Counted from the stretch's first letter, positions 26,288 to 36,290 are shown. The stretch is DNA of 64,000 nt from JAVVHH01 sp965199585 (GCA_965199585.1 CBDASI010000002.1:682001-746000); one strand, 5' to 3'. Made by a program: numbers and translations. The notes: generated from the sequence alone by a model not told the origin.

Positions 26288-27364
26288 ATGCAGAGCCGAG
26301 GTAGCCACTTCTTTATGGCACTTCCATTTGAACCCTCCCGGCGTGAGGTTGCGCCGATGCTCGTCACAGTCTGGGGCACGCTAGCGCCCGATGTGGCGTC
26401 GATGATCGTCACCAATCCTGACCTTGGGCGGCGTCTTTCGTTAGCGCCTGCATGGGTAATCCACGCCACTGCTGCTTTTATTCAAGCGATGCTGGCCGAT
26501 GATCAGAGCCCGAGCGAGATCGCCGGCAATATTGCCAACCGGCGTCCGCGCGATCTACTCCTCCACGCTCTACCGAATGCTCATCCCAGGATTATCTCGG
26601 CGCTAAAGCGCGTCGGCGACACCGTGCGTGATCTCGACTTCTATCGCCGCCTCAACGAGCTTCTCCATGGCGATGCCTCTAAGGTCGTCATTGAGGCAAC
26701 CACGATCACGTCCGGCTTGCTGGACGTGGCCGGGATGATCGCAGCAGACCCGGTTCTTTTGGCAGCATACCGTGCGATCGACGAGTCTGACACCGATGCT
26801 CGATCACTGGCCGAAGTCCTCCGGTATCTTCGTTCAATGCAGTTAGCCAACAGCATCGAAGCTTTGCCTATTGGTGCAGGCTGGCAAGCCATCGTCCGCC
26901 GCTGTCAGGCCGATCTCGCGCATGCAGAGGCACCTCCCGCGCCGTTTGGCGCTCCTGCCGGATGGACCGTGGTGAAAACACTTGGGCAGCTATTTGCGAT
27001 CGGTGAACGCATGGAAAATTGCGTTGGCGGGCTGAAATTTGGCGGCGATCACCACCTAATCGATTTGATTACTGGTCGGAGTGTTTACATGGCAACGAAA
27101 GACGGCCCGCCCGTGCTCGCCGCTATCCGAAATATCGGGCCGAGTATGTGGACCTTTGGTGAAGTCTCAATCCGAGGTAAACGTAAAGAACTTACGGAGG
27201 CCCGAGCGTATCTAAGAGATCATTTTGCCATTGAGGCGACCCTTGCTGGCCATTCCTTCTTCGTTCACTGCCCAATTAGTTCTCTAAGCGGATTTACTTG
27301 GAAAGCTGAGCAGCGGCAGGCAGACGCCGAGGTGCAGGAAAACGATCTGGAGGAGGTTGTGTAG
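26288..27364 (+). CDS. Hypothetical protein with weak PcfJ-like motif
   Basis: The 358-aa protein (ATG 26288; a TTG at 26267 is possible) is mostly helical. Near residue 240 it has ERMENCVGGLKFGGDHHLIDL followed by VYMATKDGPPVLAAIR, a pattern resembling PcfJ-like proteins of mobile elements, in which M..CV..Y is conserved. Outside this region nothing is recognised. PcfJ-like domains have been linked to plasmid and phage genes without clear function. Confidence 0.55.
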   Translation: MQSRGSHFFMALPFEPSRREVAPMLVTVWGTLAPDVASMIVTNPDLGRRLSLAPAWVIHATAAFIQAMLADDQSPSEIAGNIANRRPRDLLLHALPNAHPRIISALKRVGDTVRDLDFYRRLNELLHGDASKVVIEATTITSGLLDVAGMIAADPVLLAAYRAIDESDTDARSLAEVLRYLRSMQLANSIEALPIGAGWQAIVRRCQADLAHAEAPPAPFGAPAGWTVVKTLGQLFAIGERMENCVGGLKFGGDHHLIDLITGRSVYMATKDGPPVLAAIRNIGPSMWTFGEVSIRGKRKELTEARAYLRDHFAIEATLAGHSFFVHCPISSLSGFTWKAEQRQADAEVQENDLEEVV

Positions 27365-27475
27365 CTTCACAGAAGCGCGTTGGCCCGAGTGCCGCCACCA
27401 GCCGCTACCGATGGTCCAAGCTGGGCAAGGGCGGGCAGTAGCGCGTTCCTGAGACGGCGTGGGTGCGACTATGGG

Positions 27476-28012
27476 ATGGGGGACGTCGCCATGTGGTTGG
27501 GGCCGAGTTCGCCGATTAACCAGCCGACCACGCAAATCACGAGGACCGGGCCTGTGTTCCGCTTCTTCGACAAGTCAAACGGCACCCATTTCGTCACGTC
27601 GGACCAGGGGGTATGCTACGCGATCCTGAACACCCGTCCCGACTTGGTCCAAGAGACCAACAGCTTCGGCGACGTGTCGGCCTCGTCGCCCAACGCGGTC
27701 GCGATCTACCTCTTCTTTGACAGCATCCATGGCACCCACTTCTTCACCTCCAATGCGCAGGAGAAGACGAATGTCCAAGCTACCCGCTCGGACTTGGTTT
27801 TCGAGAGCAGCGCCACGTTCTACAAGAAATTCATCGGCACCGGTACCGATGTGATCGTCTACCGCATGTTCGACATCAATCTCGGCACCCACTTCTATAC
27901 CAGCGATGCCACGGAATATGCCGGGATCACGACACCCGGCAGCGGCGGCTACCGGTCGGACCTTGTCGCCAAGGGCGTGTCCTTCTACGCCCCTTCGGAC
28001 AGCTACAAATAG
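27476..28012 (+). CDS. DUF5648-type repeat protein, probably truncated
   Basis: The 178-aa product is made of three repeats of the pattern h-F-F-D-x(4)-GTHFxTS: VFRFFDKSNGTHFVTS, IYLFFDSIHGTHFFTS and VYRMFDINLGTHFYTS. This fits the DUF5648 repeat, usually found at the C-terminus of much longer secreted proteins. No signal peptide or other domain is present, so this is likely the tail of a broken gene. Start ATG 27476 is uncertain. Confidence 0.6.
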   Translation: MGDVAMWLGPSSPINQPTTQITRTGPVFRFFDKSNGTHFVTSDQGVCYAILNTRPDLVQETNSFGDVSASSPNAVAIYLFFDSIHGTHFFTSNAQEKTNVQATRSDLVFESSATFYKKFIGTGTDVIVYRMFDINLGTHFYTSDATEYAGITTPGSGGYRSDLVAKGVSFYAPSDSYK

Positions 28013-28065
28013 CCTGTTCTAAGCCTGCTCACGCGTTCGCGCGTGGGTAGGGCACCAACCAGCCC

Positions 28066-28545
28066 TCAGGCGATCTTGGGCGCGTTCAGCATGGTGGACA
28101 CCACGCGCGCCAACGCTAGCAACGATTCTCGCTGCCCCGTGGTCAAGGTGTGGGGTTCCGCCGCGTCGAACACGCAAAGCGTTTCCATGGCGTTGCCGTC
28201 CTAGCCGAGCAGCGGCGCACCGGCATAGAACTTGACCGCCCCGGAGGTCACCCACGGGTTACCAGCCAATCGCGGGTCCTTCGAGCAATCGGAAATCTCG
28301 GTCAGCCGCTGCGGCGTCGCCAAGGTGAGAGTGCAGATCGAACTCGACCGCTCGCTGACCAGCGGACCGTCTACGCCATAGCGCGCCTTGATATACTGGT
28401 GCGTCGCGTGCGGCAGGTTGATCTGCGCCATCGGCTCACCGCAGGTGAGTGCTGCTACCATCACCACGTCGCGGAAGCGCTCGTCGAGCACGAGGTCGAT
28501 TAGGTCCAGATTGTAGGGGCGCTTGGTGCACAAATGATCGGCCAT
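28066..28545 (-). pseudogene. GAF domain protein with internal stop codon
   Basis: The frame runs from ATG 28545 through 114 codons that match a GAF domain (NLPHATHQYIKARYG, LVSERSSSICTLTL, FYAGAPLLG) and hits TAG at 28201-28203. The same frame continues for 44 codons with the normal GAF ending (METLCVFDAAEPHTLT) to TGA at 28066. One substitution (for example CAG to TAG) would explain this. GAF domains sense small ligands or redox state. It lies just upstream of, and divergent to, cas3. Confidence 0.7.
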
Positions 28546-28655
28546 GGCAGTGGCCTCGGCCTGAAACGACCGGGGACCAAGTCGCCAGATGGACCGACTC
28601 TCGGCGCTGCGAGGCTAGACTCACTAGTTGAAAGCCAATTGCGCCCTCCTCGGCT

Positions 28656-31295
28656 GTGCATTACCCCGGCAGTATGGAAAACAACGGTTCACCTGCCGAA
28701 GCGGACGCAATTCTACACTTAATGATCGGACATCCTCCGTTGCCGTGGCAAAGGCGGCTGTTGAATCAACTATTGTCTGGAAAATATCCAGCAGACATTA
28801 CAGTCCCAACCGGTCTGGCAAAGACCTCCATTCTCCCGATCTGGCTCGCAGCGCGTGCACTTAGTTCCGAGACCTCATTTCCGCGACGTTTGGTCTACGT
28901 CGTGAACCGACGCACGGTTGTTGACCAAGCAACGGTCCTGATGGTTCAGATCAACCAACGGCTGCGCTCGTCCGACCCCACCGCCGTCCTGCTGCGACAG
29001 CTTCTGGACTTGGGTGATGACGGGGTCGTGGTGACCTCGATGCGTGGCGGTCTCGAAGAAGACCGTGAGTGGTTGTATGACGCAAGTGCGATCGGCGTCG
29101 TGATCGGCACGACCGATTTGATCGGCTCGCGATTGCTGTTTCGGGGTTATCGAACGACGAGATGGGCGCGCCCGATGTTCGCCGGGCTTCTCGCGATGGA
29201 CACGCTCATCGTGGTCGATGAGGCTCACCTGTCGCCTGCCTTCGTAATCACGATTTCGGCGGCGCTCAGCCAGCAACGGCTGTTTGCCGGCGGGGTGGGA
29301 ACGGTCGGCCGGTTGTTGCCTATGACGGCTACCCCGATAACGGGTTCAACTGCCGCTTTCGAATTGGATCAGGATGATTACGCCCACCCGGTGGTGCGGA
29401 AGCGGATGGGCCTCGATAGCCCCACGAAGCTGCTTGAGATTTTGCCCACGGATGATGTCATTGCGAGTCTCGCGTCGTTCGGAGCAGCGCAGGACGGTGC
29501 CACTAGCGCGGTGCTGCTATTCTGCGATCGGCGTCGTGACGCAAGGGCCGTCGCAGCATCCTTAATCAAAAGACTTGGCAGCGACCGGCAGGCAGATGTT
29601 CGGCTGCTGACTGGCGCGATTAGGGGGTTCGAACGCGACGCCCTCACGGCGACGGAGACGTTCCGGGCATTCACCTACCTAGACGACGGACGACGTGATC
29701 TGCCTGACGACGGCCGGACCCGCTTTTTGGTCTGCACGTCAGCCGGCGAGGTCGGTGTTGACCTGGACTCCGACGCCTGCGCCATGGACCTCGTTTCGCT
29801 TGAACGTGCAAGTCAGCGACTTGGACGGGTTGGGCGGCGCGGAGCCGAGTCTGCCGCGCCGGTTGAGCTTCTTGTCCAGGGTAAGGCGGACAACAAACGA
29901 GCGGAACAAGTGGCAGCGCGTTTGGCGGCCACGTTACAGGCCCTTGAGTCGCTGCCGCCCGTGGGTGGACGGCTCGATGCATCGCCATATCGGTTGTCGC
30001 AGATCGATCCGGATTTACGTGACCGTGCTTCGACGCCGCCGCCCGTTGTCCCACGCCTGGAAACCTGGATGATCGAGACCTTGGCGCTCACCTCCATCAA
30101 TCAACTTCCGGCGCAACCGAGTCTCCAACCCCTGCTCCGAGGGCTCGGGAGCGACGACGAACCCCGGTGTCGGATCGCCTACCGAATGGACGTGCCGCTA
30201 CTCGTGCGCCTCGTTGATGATGCGGAAGTGGAGCGTGCGTTCAGTATTGCACCGCTGCGTGCCTCCGAGATCGTCGAGGTGCCTTCTGGGGAAGTCGCGC
30301 AGGTCTTCAAGGATCACGAGCGCAAGCTGGCTGCTACGGCCATGGGTGGTTGCGCACTGCTGTTCGTGGGCGGCGAGTTCAGGTCCCGGATCATGATCGC
30401 GGGCTCACTGGTCGAGCCCGAAGCCAGGTTCATGCGGCTTCCCGAGTTGGCGGAACTAGCGCAACTGCTGGAGCACGCAACACTCATTCTCTCGCCCGAC
30501 GTGGGTTGTCTGGACGAGGATGGAGCTTTCTGTGTCCATCCGACGCGGGATGGGCTTCATTGCCGTCAGGACCTGCACATTGTCCACCGGCAAGCATCAG
30601 GCAGTGTGACGATCGTCGCACCCGGCACGGCGAGGGTTTTGTCGCGCCGCTTCACCTCCGTGCTGGAAACCGATGAGGGAGGCAATGTCGTTGAGGCGCT
30701 TGACTACTTCGTTCCCTGGACGGCGGACGGCGACACTGCCCTTGCATCCACGCTGCAGCGGCTCACTGACCACCACAGCGACTTAGGTGGCGAGTTGCGC
30801 CGGGTTGCCGTGCGCCTGGGACTTCGAGAATCCACGACCGACATGATATTGGAAGCGGGCGTGAAGCATGATCTCGGGAAAGACCGCGACGTTCTACAAG
30901 ACGCGCATCATGCGCCCATGGAGGGCCGCCCGTATGCCAAGTTCGCGTCGCCCCGAGGCGGCGCGCGGCTTGGTGGATACAGGCACGAGTTTGGCTCCAT
31001 CCGCGACGTGCTGTCTGCTAACCATAAGGCGGATGATCTCGTTCTGCATGTGATCGGCGCGCATCATGGCCGGTGCCGTCCGATCCTGCCACCGGTTGAT
31101 CCAAACGCGGTCTTTACCGACCGGCTCAAGAAGACCAGCTTGGAGGCTGCGCTGCGTTATGTACGGTTGCAGCGCCGCTTCGGGCCGTGGGGGCTGGCGT
31201 GGTTGGAAGCGATCGTGCGATCCGCCGATGCCAGGGTCTCGCGCCGCCTTGACCACCGCCCGAACTCGGATAGTCCCGCTGCGCGGCAGGGCTGA
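28656..31295 (+). CDS. cas3: Type I-G CRISPR-associated helicase-nuclease Cas3
   Basis: The 879-aa protein has the I-G (formerly I-U) Cas3 architecture with helicase first and HD nuclease last. Helicase motifs are TVPTGLAKTS (variant Walker A, about residue 50), VVDEAHLSPA (DEAH, about 188), MTATP (about 224) and QRLGRVGRRG (motif VI, about 390). The HD domain near 730-860 has GVKHDLGK, YRHEFGS, IGAHHGR and RSADARVSRR, so the metal-binding residues look intact. It unwinds and degrades target DNA recruited by Cascade. It heads the operon; ATG 28674 is an alternative start. Confidence 0.93.
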   Translation: MHYPGSMENNGSPAEADAILHLMIGHPPLPWQRRLLNQLLSGKYPADITVPTGLAKTSILPIWLAARALSSETSFPRRLVYVVNRRTVVDQATVLMVQINQRLRSSDPTAVLLRQLLDLGDDGVVVTSMRGGLEEDREWLYDASAIGVVIGTTDLIGSRLLFRGYRTTRWARPMFAGLLAMDTLIVVDEAHLSPAFVITISAALSQQRLFAGGVGTVGRLLPMTATPITGSTAAFELDQDDYAHPVVRKRMGLDSPTKLLEILPTDDVIASLASFGAAQDGATSAVLLFCDRRRDARAVAASLIKRLGSDRQADVRLLTGAIRGFERDALTATETFRAFTYLDDGRRDLPDDGRTRFLVCTSAGEVGVDLDSDACAMDLVSLERASQRLGRVGRRGAESAAPVELLVQGKADNKRAEQVAARLAATLQALESLPPVGGRLDASPYRLSQIDPDLRDRASTPPPVVPRLETWMIETLALTSINQLPAQPSLQPLLRGLGSDDEPRCRIAYRMDVPLLVRLVDDAEVERAFSIAPLRASEIVEVPSGEVAQVFKDHERKLAATAMGGCALLFVGGEFRSRIMIAGSLVEPEARFMRLPELAELAQLLEHATLILSPDVGCLDEDGAFCVHPTRDGLHCRQDLHIVHRQASGSVTIVAPGTARVLSRRFTSVLETDEGGNVVEALDYFVPWTADGDTALASTLQRLTDHHSDLGGELRRVAVRLGLRESTTDMILEAGVKHDLGKDRDVLQDAHHAPMEGRPYAKFASPRGGARLGGYRHEFGSIRDVLSANHKADDLVLHVIGAHHGRCRPILPPVDPNAVFTDRLKKTSLEAALRYVRLQRRFGPWGLAWLEAIVRSADARVSRRLDHRPNSDSPAARQG

Positions 31296-31300
31296 TCGTC

Positions 31301-32128
31301 ATGAGCTTTGCCGTCCAGGTGGATTTGAGCAACCCGGCACAGTTACTGGCCTGTGGAGGTCTGCTGGAAGCCGCGCACCGTTTCTGGTTGGGCCACACCA
31401 TTACGGGCAGCTTCGTCGGCGACAATCGCTTTAAGGTTGAAGCGCCGGGCACGGAAGGTGACGTGATGGGCTGGCTTTGCTCGGCGCAAACGCCACCCGC
31501 AGCGGCGAAGTCACCTAAGTCTGAGCCCAAGGCCGAGTCCAAGATTTCGGCGAGCGCTGGGGGCACGTTGCTTTTTCCGAGCCATGAGGAATGGCGGCTG
31601 ACCGACTGGTCTGGTGAGGACCTCAAGCGGGAAAAGATTAAGACCTTTGCTGGCAAGCAGATTGGATCGTTGATGCTGACCAAGGCATTAAACGCCACGA
31701 GGACGATGCTCAAATCCGATCTTCCGCTGTTCGACCGTGCGCAGGTCCAGAAAAAGGGAGACGTACTGTTCGGCATGGACGTGCGTTCCGGTCGCTCTGC
31801 CTTGGAGATCGGCTATTCGCCGGATGCGCTGGGCTCGGTGGCCAAAGTCTACCAATTTCCAGCCGTGGAACTGCTGGCGGCCTTGGGGGTGCAAACATTC
31901 CGGCCGTTGAAGGTCGGTGGTGATTTCCTGTTTGGGGTTTGGCGGGACTTCCTTCCCGTCGAACTCGCCCGTGCTGCGGCCTCGTGCGCCGAATTGCCGT
32001 GTGGGCTGACGGCGATGAAGTTTCAACTCATAGGACGCAAGGAGCGAGGTGGTTCTCATGGCGAAGAAAACGACCAGTATAAATGCTTCACCCGAGCAAT
32101 CCCCCAAGGGGCTGACGCAGCAATCTAG
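31301..32128 (+). CDS. csb3: Type I-G Cascade protein Csb3 (Cas8u2-like)
   Basis: The 275-aa protein begins with VDLSNPAQLLACGGLLEAAHRFW, the family entry pattern of Csb3/Cas8u2, followed by FKVEAPG. It probably forms the small Cas8 subunit that helps recognise the PAM and hold the R-loop. It starts five bases after cas3 and its 3' end overlaps the first codons of csb1. The last 20-25 residues lie in the overlap and are not conserved in character. Confidence 0.8.
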   Translation: MSFAVQVDLSNPAQLLACGGLLEAAHRFWLGHTITGSFVGDNRFKVEAPGTEGDVMGWLCSAQTPPAAAKSPKSEPKAESKISASAGGTLLFPSHEEWRLTDWSGEDLKREKIKTFAGKQIGSLMLTKALNATRTMLKSDLPLFDRAQVQKKGDVLFGMDVRSGRSALEIGYSPDALGSVAKVYQFPAVELLAALGVQTFRPLKVGGDFLFGVWRDFLPVELARAAASCAELPCGLTAMKFQLIGRKERGGSHGEENDQYKCFTRAIPQGADAAI

Positions 32129-33293
32129 GACTGAAAGAGCCATGCCGGATGCGCTCGCCTGCCAAGAAGCCTGGGACAAACTGTGGGAAGTTGCCCCACT
32201 CAGCGACGAGCGTCGAGCAGTCGCCGTAGGCGGCAGGCGTCGTCTGGTTCCGGCGGCAGAGGGAAGGATCGTCTTTCCGCCGACCTACGCTGGCACTAAA
32301 GGCACTCCGTCTGGGTACATCCTGAACGAATTGGACGGCAGGCTGAATGCCCCGCTCGACGACTTCCAGTCCCAGGCTCACCGCTTCTCGGCGATGTTCA
32401 TGGCGGATGACTATGAAGACCTGGTTCCTCAGATCACCATCGGGCTTCCGAACGGCGAGTCCCTCAACATGCTGCAATTGGGCCACCGCCTCGCGGATGC
32501 GATCGTGCGCTGCGCGCCCGATTTCGCCGTTGTAGTCCGCAAGGCGTTCGATGCGGCTCTCAAGGGCGATCACAGCCTGATCTGCATGCAATCGCCGTCA
32601 TCCTTGCTGTTCGGCGTATGGGACAGCCGTATGACGCACTTCAAGATGCCGCGCCTGATCGCGTCGCGCATAGACGCCAACAACGTCTCCGTCCGACGCC
32701 GTGGCATGCAGTTCGTCGGCGTGGTTGATCCGGTCGCGTCGGGCCTAGTACCTGACACCGACACGCGCAAGAAGACCGGCAAGAAGGGAAAGCGGGCAAC
32801 ATCGTCGATCGGCCTTGAAGGTGCGCCGAGCCGTGGTCTCGGCGGCGTCGAGGTTACCGACGAGACGGAGATCATTCACCATATCCAGTGCAATCTGGCG
32901 GGCATCCGCGCTCTCGGGGCCGGTACGGACACGAAGCGTGCTGGGCATCTGCGCCGGTATATCGGGGCGCTCGCCTTGGTTGTGGCCACGGCCCCTATCT
33001 CCTACGATCTCCGCTCAGGTTGTATGTTGGTGCGCGCCCCGTCCACCACCCCTGGCTCCAGTCAAATCAAAATCGAACGCTATGATGGCTCGACCGAGCC
33101 GTTGGAGATGACGCACAGCCAGGCGATCGACTACGCCAAGAGGGCTCGCAATGAGTTCTTCGAGGGGACCGGCGCGCCACAGCGCTGGGAGGCCACCGCT
33201 GCGGGTGCAAAGGCTCTGCTCGACCTCGTTTCAAACATCGAGAACGCACAGCAAGACGACGAAAGCGGCTCCGAGGGTGGGGCGGAGGCGTAA
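32058..33293 (+). CDS. csb1: Type I-G Cascade backbone protein Csb1 (Cas7)
   Basis: The 411-aa protein matches Csb1/GSU0053, the Cas7-type backbone that coats the crRNA. Family patterns include FQSQAHRFSAMF, LVPQITIGLP, LQLGHRLADAIVR, SPSSLLFGVWDSR and KMPRLIASRI. The G-rich/basic insertion KKTGKKGKRATSS near 230 is unusual. The start is uncertain: ATG 32058 has an upstream AAGGAG and overlaps csb3 by 71 bases, while ATG 32142 would avoid the overlap. Confidence 0.88.
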   Translation: MAKKTTSINASPEQSPKGLTQQSRTERAMPDALACQEAWDKLWEVAPLSDERRAVAVGGRRRLVPAAEGRIVFPPTYAGTKGTPSGYILNELDGRLNAPLDDFQSQAHRFSAMFMADDYEDLVPQITIGLPNGESLNMLQLGHRLADAIVRCAPDFAVVVRKAFDAALKGDHSLICMQSPSSLLFGVWDSRMTHFKMPRLIASRIDANNVSVRRRGMQFVGVVDPVASGLVPDTDTRKKTGKKGKRATSSIGLEGAPSRGLGGVEVTDETEIIHHIQCNLAGIRALGAGTDTKRAGHLRRYIGALALVVATAPISYDLRSGCMLVRAPSTTPGSSQIKIERYDGSTEPLEMTHSQAIDYAKRARNEFFEGTGAPQRWEATAAGAKALLDLVSNIENAQQDDESGSEGGAEA

Positions 33294-33295
33294 TC

Positions 33296-35503
33296 GTGAG
33301 CGCATGGTTCTGCGTTGAGGTGGGCTGGCCGTTTGGTCTGTATCACGGTCGCGCATCGCCGCCGGACGAGGCTTGGCCACCCTCTCCGCTGCGGCTATTC
33401 CAGGCTCAGGTGGCCGGTGCTTATTCTGGCGCGGCTGCCAACAATGCCGATGCTGCCCTGCGATGGATGGAGGCGCTTGGTCAGTGCGCCGCCATCTACG
33501 GTCCCGAGGTGCGGCATCTAAAACCAGTTCGGTTGAGCGTGCCGAACAACCAGGCTGACCTTGCCGTAAACACAAAGGAAAGGATGAACGCGGCACTGGC
33601 GAAGCATCGAACCTTCAAAATGTTGCAGCCCAAGTTTGTCGGTGACGAAAAGCTGCTTTACACGTGGCGCATCGACGACGCCGAGTTAGCGTCAGCGGAG
33701 GCTGCCAGGCCCGTTTTGGAGCGCATGACGGCCCTCGGTCATGGGCGCGACATGGTGATCGTGCGAGCCTACGTCTCGCAAACCCGTCCGGAACCGTCTG
33801 GACGGCGCGAGTTTCCGGTCGGGGCATCGCCCTGTCCGGGCACGCTGGACAGCCTCGTGCGTCGTCACCGTGCCAAGCTGCGGGGCGATGCGACCATTCC
33901 GGCGACTTGCTACCGACCTGGGGAGGCTGATCCACAGTCACAGATCGGTATTTTTATGATCCTGAGTGACGATCTCAAAGCCAACGGTGGTTTCGGCCTC
34001 CTTGCGACGGCCCTCATTGCGACCGCCGTCCGCGACGGCTTCGCCGATGTCGTTTTGTCCGAGGTAGAAGCCATGCCTGGCGAAGCCCCGGCCCCGAAAC
34101 CTGTTTTCGAGCGCCTCATCTTCGGTAAGGGCGCGACCCCGGAGGATACTGATCGAAGGATCAGGTTTGCGCCGCTGCCCTCGAACGGGCACCGGTTCGC
34201 GGACGGGTTGATTCGCCGCGTCATGGTAGTCGTTCCCCCAAGCTTTCCCATGAGTGCTGGGGACGTATGGCGCACCCTGGCGCGGTGCCCTTTTAAAGTC
34301 CGTCTGCCCTCCGGGCAGCACGCGAGGTTCAGGCTGACGATGGCTGACGGGCGTATGCCGGTGGAGCAACGGGTCCGGGATCGTGCGCACGGAAAAGCAC
34401 GATTGTTCAGGACGGTCACACCGATCATCTTGCCAGGATATGTCCCCCGGCGAGAACGATCCTTGGTTCCGGGTTCCGAGCTTAACGCGGACAGTGACGC
34501 ACAGGTGCAGGCGAGCGCTGCGGCAGAGAAGCGGACGCATGAGCTTTTCGAGCGAGCGTTGGCCCATGCCGGGGTACGCGGCGTCCTGTCCGTGCGGCTG
34601 CAACGGGAGCCATGGAACGATCGGCTGGCACGGGCGGACGAGCGGTGGTGTTTGCCGCCTGAGCAGGACGGTTCGATCTCGCGCCGGGCTGGCCGCACCA
34701 GAGTGCATGCCGAGATCGCCCTGGATGGACCGCACGAGGGTCCGCTTCTCGTGGGTGATGGCCGATTCATGGGGTTGGGCCGGTTGGAAGCCTGTCATGA
34801 CGACCCGCCGGGCTGGCCGGAGGTGGCGCGCTTCCTGGTATCCGGCAACCGGCCTTCGGTGCGTGACACGGTGCTGGTCGGCGACGCGGTACGTCGGGCG
34901 CTCATGTCGGGCGGTAACCCGCCGCCCGAACTTTCCGGACACGACGGCAGTCCAACGCCGCTGACGGACGATCCAGCGCACCGGCACGCGTTTTTTCAGC
35001 CAGAAGACGCTGACGGGGATGGCCTGATCGACCGGATCACGGTGTTCTGTCGCACTGGCTTTTCCGACGCAGCCCGTGATCGCTTGGAAGCATTGTCGCT
35101 GGTGAATGCGGGACAGTGGCAGCATCGAGCTACCATGACGGTGACGCCCCTCGGACCAATATCGCCCCTCGTTGATGGGTTGAGTTTCGGGCGCGTGTGG
35201 GTGTCCCGTACACCGTATGTGCATCCGTGGCACTTCCGACGCCGGGAGACGGTCGAGCAGGCCACCAGTGCGCAGGTCTTGCGAGAGTGGAAGTTGCGGT
35301 ATCCAGGGCTAACCCCGCCGCAGGTCGCGATCATCGGTGCGGATGGAAGCTGTGCGCTCGATCGCAAAGGCGGGTCCCGCCAGAGGCTAGTCGGGTATCG
35401 GCTGCGGTTGGAGTTCGATGAGGCGTGTCCAGGACCGCTGGCACTCGGGCGTGAGGCGCATTACGGCTTGGGTCAGTTCATGCCCGAGGGTGAGAGCGCG
35501 TGA
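33296..35503 (+). CDS. csb2: Type I-G Cas5-Cas6 fusion Csb2
   Basis: The 735-aa protein matches Csb2/GSU0054, which joins a Cas5-like domain (WFCVEVGWPFGLYHGR and PPSPLRLFQAQVAGA at the N-terminus) to a Cas6-like RNase that cuts the repeat hairpin and stays on the crRNA. The C-terminus has the glycine-rich end EAHYGLGQFMPE. It starts with GTG two bases after the csb1 stop. The protein is longer than many relatives. The array follows 183 bases downstream on the same strand. Confidence 0.9.
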   Translation: MSAWFCVEVGWPFGLYHGRASPPDEAWPPSPLRLFQAQVAGAYSGAAANNADAALRWMEALGQCAAIYGPEVRHLKPVRLSVPNNQADLAVNTKERMNAALAKHRTFKMLQPKFVGDEKLLYTWRIDDAELASAEAARPVLERMTALGHGRDMVIVRAYVSQTRPEPSGRREFPVGASPCPGTLDSLVRRHRAKLRGDATIPATCYRPGEADPQSQIGIFMILSDDLKANGGFGLLATALIATAVRDGFADVVLSEVEAMPGEAPAPKPVFERLIFGKGATPEDTDRRIRFAPLPSNGHRFADGLIRRVMVVVPPSFPMSAGDVWRTLARCPFKVRLPSGQHARFRLTMADGRMPVEQRVRDRAHGKARLFRTVTPIILPGYVPRRERSLVPGSELNADSDAQVQASAAAEKRTHELFERALAHAGVRGVLSVRLQREPWNDRLARADERWCLPPEQDGSISRRAGRTRVHAEIALDGPHEGPLLVGDGRFMGLGRLEACHDDPPGWPEVARFLVSGNRPSVRDTVLVGDAVRRALMSGGNPPPELSGHDGSPTPLTDDPAHRHAFFQPEDADGDGLIDRITVFCRTGFSDAARDRLEALSLVNAGQWQHRATMTVTPLGPISPLVDGLSFGRVWVSRTPYVHPWHFRRRETVEQATSAQVLREWKLRYPGLTPPQVAIIGADGSCALDRKGGSRQRLVGYRLRLEFDEACPGPLALGREAHYGLGQFMPEGESA

Positions 35504-35686
35504 TTCCGCGCGAAGTGCAAGCTGACGTTGCACTGAGGCAGGGTTCGCGCACGTCGTAAGCTGTTGCCGTATAACAAGATGGGTTGATTTGACCGGTCGA
35601 TTGCGGCGGTCCCCAAACAAAGCGGACCGAGGTTCGCGCAAACGGTGCTCTTGCTCTTTGAAAAGTAAATACGATTTAGGGGTGGG
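35504..35686 (+). promoter_or_regulatory. CRISPR leader region
   Basis: The 183 bp between csb2 and the first repeat contain no gene. The part next to the array (TTGCTCTTTGAAAAGTAAATACG, about 35651-35673) is AT-rich in contrast to the surroundings and has the typical look of a leader end. Repeats are most uniform here and degenerate at the far end, which supports this side as the leader. Confidence 0.7.
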
Positions 35687-36290
35687 GTTACACTCGGGCG
35701 AGAGCCCGAGTTTCATTGAAGCAAGGGCCGGCGCGCGTCGCTGGTATCGACAACTGTTACACTCGGGCGAGAGCCCGAGCTTCATTGAAGCATCACCAAC
35801 ACCGTCTCGACTGTGCCGTATTCCGGCGTTACACTCGGACGAGAGCCCGAGCTTCATTGAAGCGACTACAATTTCGCCACGCAGGCGATCAGCAACAACG
35901 TTACACTCGGGCGAGAGCCCGAGCTTCATTGAAGCAGCGTGGTCTCCTGGTAGATGTCGGCAGCCGCTTGTTACACTCGGGCGAGAGCCCGAGCTTCATT
36001 GAAGCGACAAGACTTACGCGATCCTGTCGGGTGTCATGCCGTTACACTCGGGCGAGAGCCCGAGCTTCATTGAAGCAAGGGATTTGCGCGCCGTGTGTCC
36101 GATGGCGCATGTTACACTCGGGCGAGAACCCGAGCTTGATTGAAGCGGGCCGTAAACCAGCCCAGCCGCACCGTCCGCCATAGTTACACTCGGGCGAGAG
36201 CCCGAGCCTCATTGAAGCCGCGATCTCTACAACGACCCAGAGATGCGTCAGGGGGTTACACTCGGGCGAAAGCCCGAGCTTTATTCAAGC
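35687..36290 (+). CRISPR. Type I-G CRISPR array: 9 repeats of 36 bp, 8 spacers of 33-36 bp
   Basis: Repeats start at 35687, 35756, 35828, 35900, 35970, 36041, 36111, 36183 and 36255. Each contains the palindrome CTCGGGC-GAGA-GCCCGAG, a 7-bp stem with GNRA-type loop suited to Cas6-domain cleavage, and ends in ATTGAAGC, the usual crRNA 5' handle. Spacer lengths are 33, 36, 36, 34, 35, 34, 36 and 36. Repeat 1 has one C-to-T change, repeat 3 a G-to-A change in the stem; repeats 7 and 8 have substitutions and repeat 9 at least three, marking the leader-distal end. The array stops 69 bp before the inverted-repeat junction. Confidence 0.98.
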
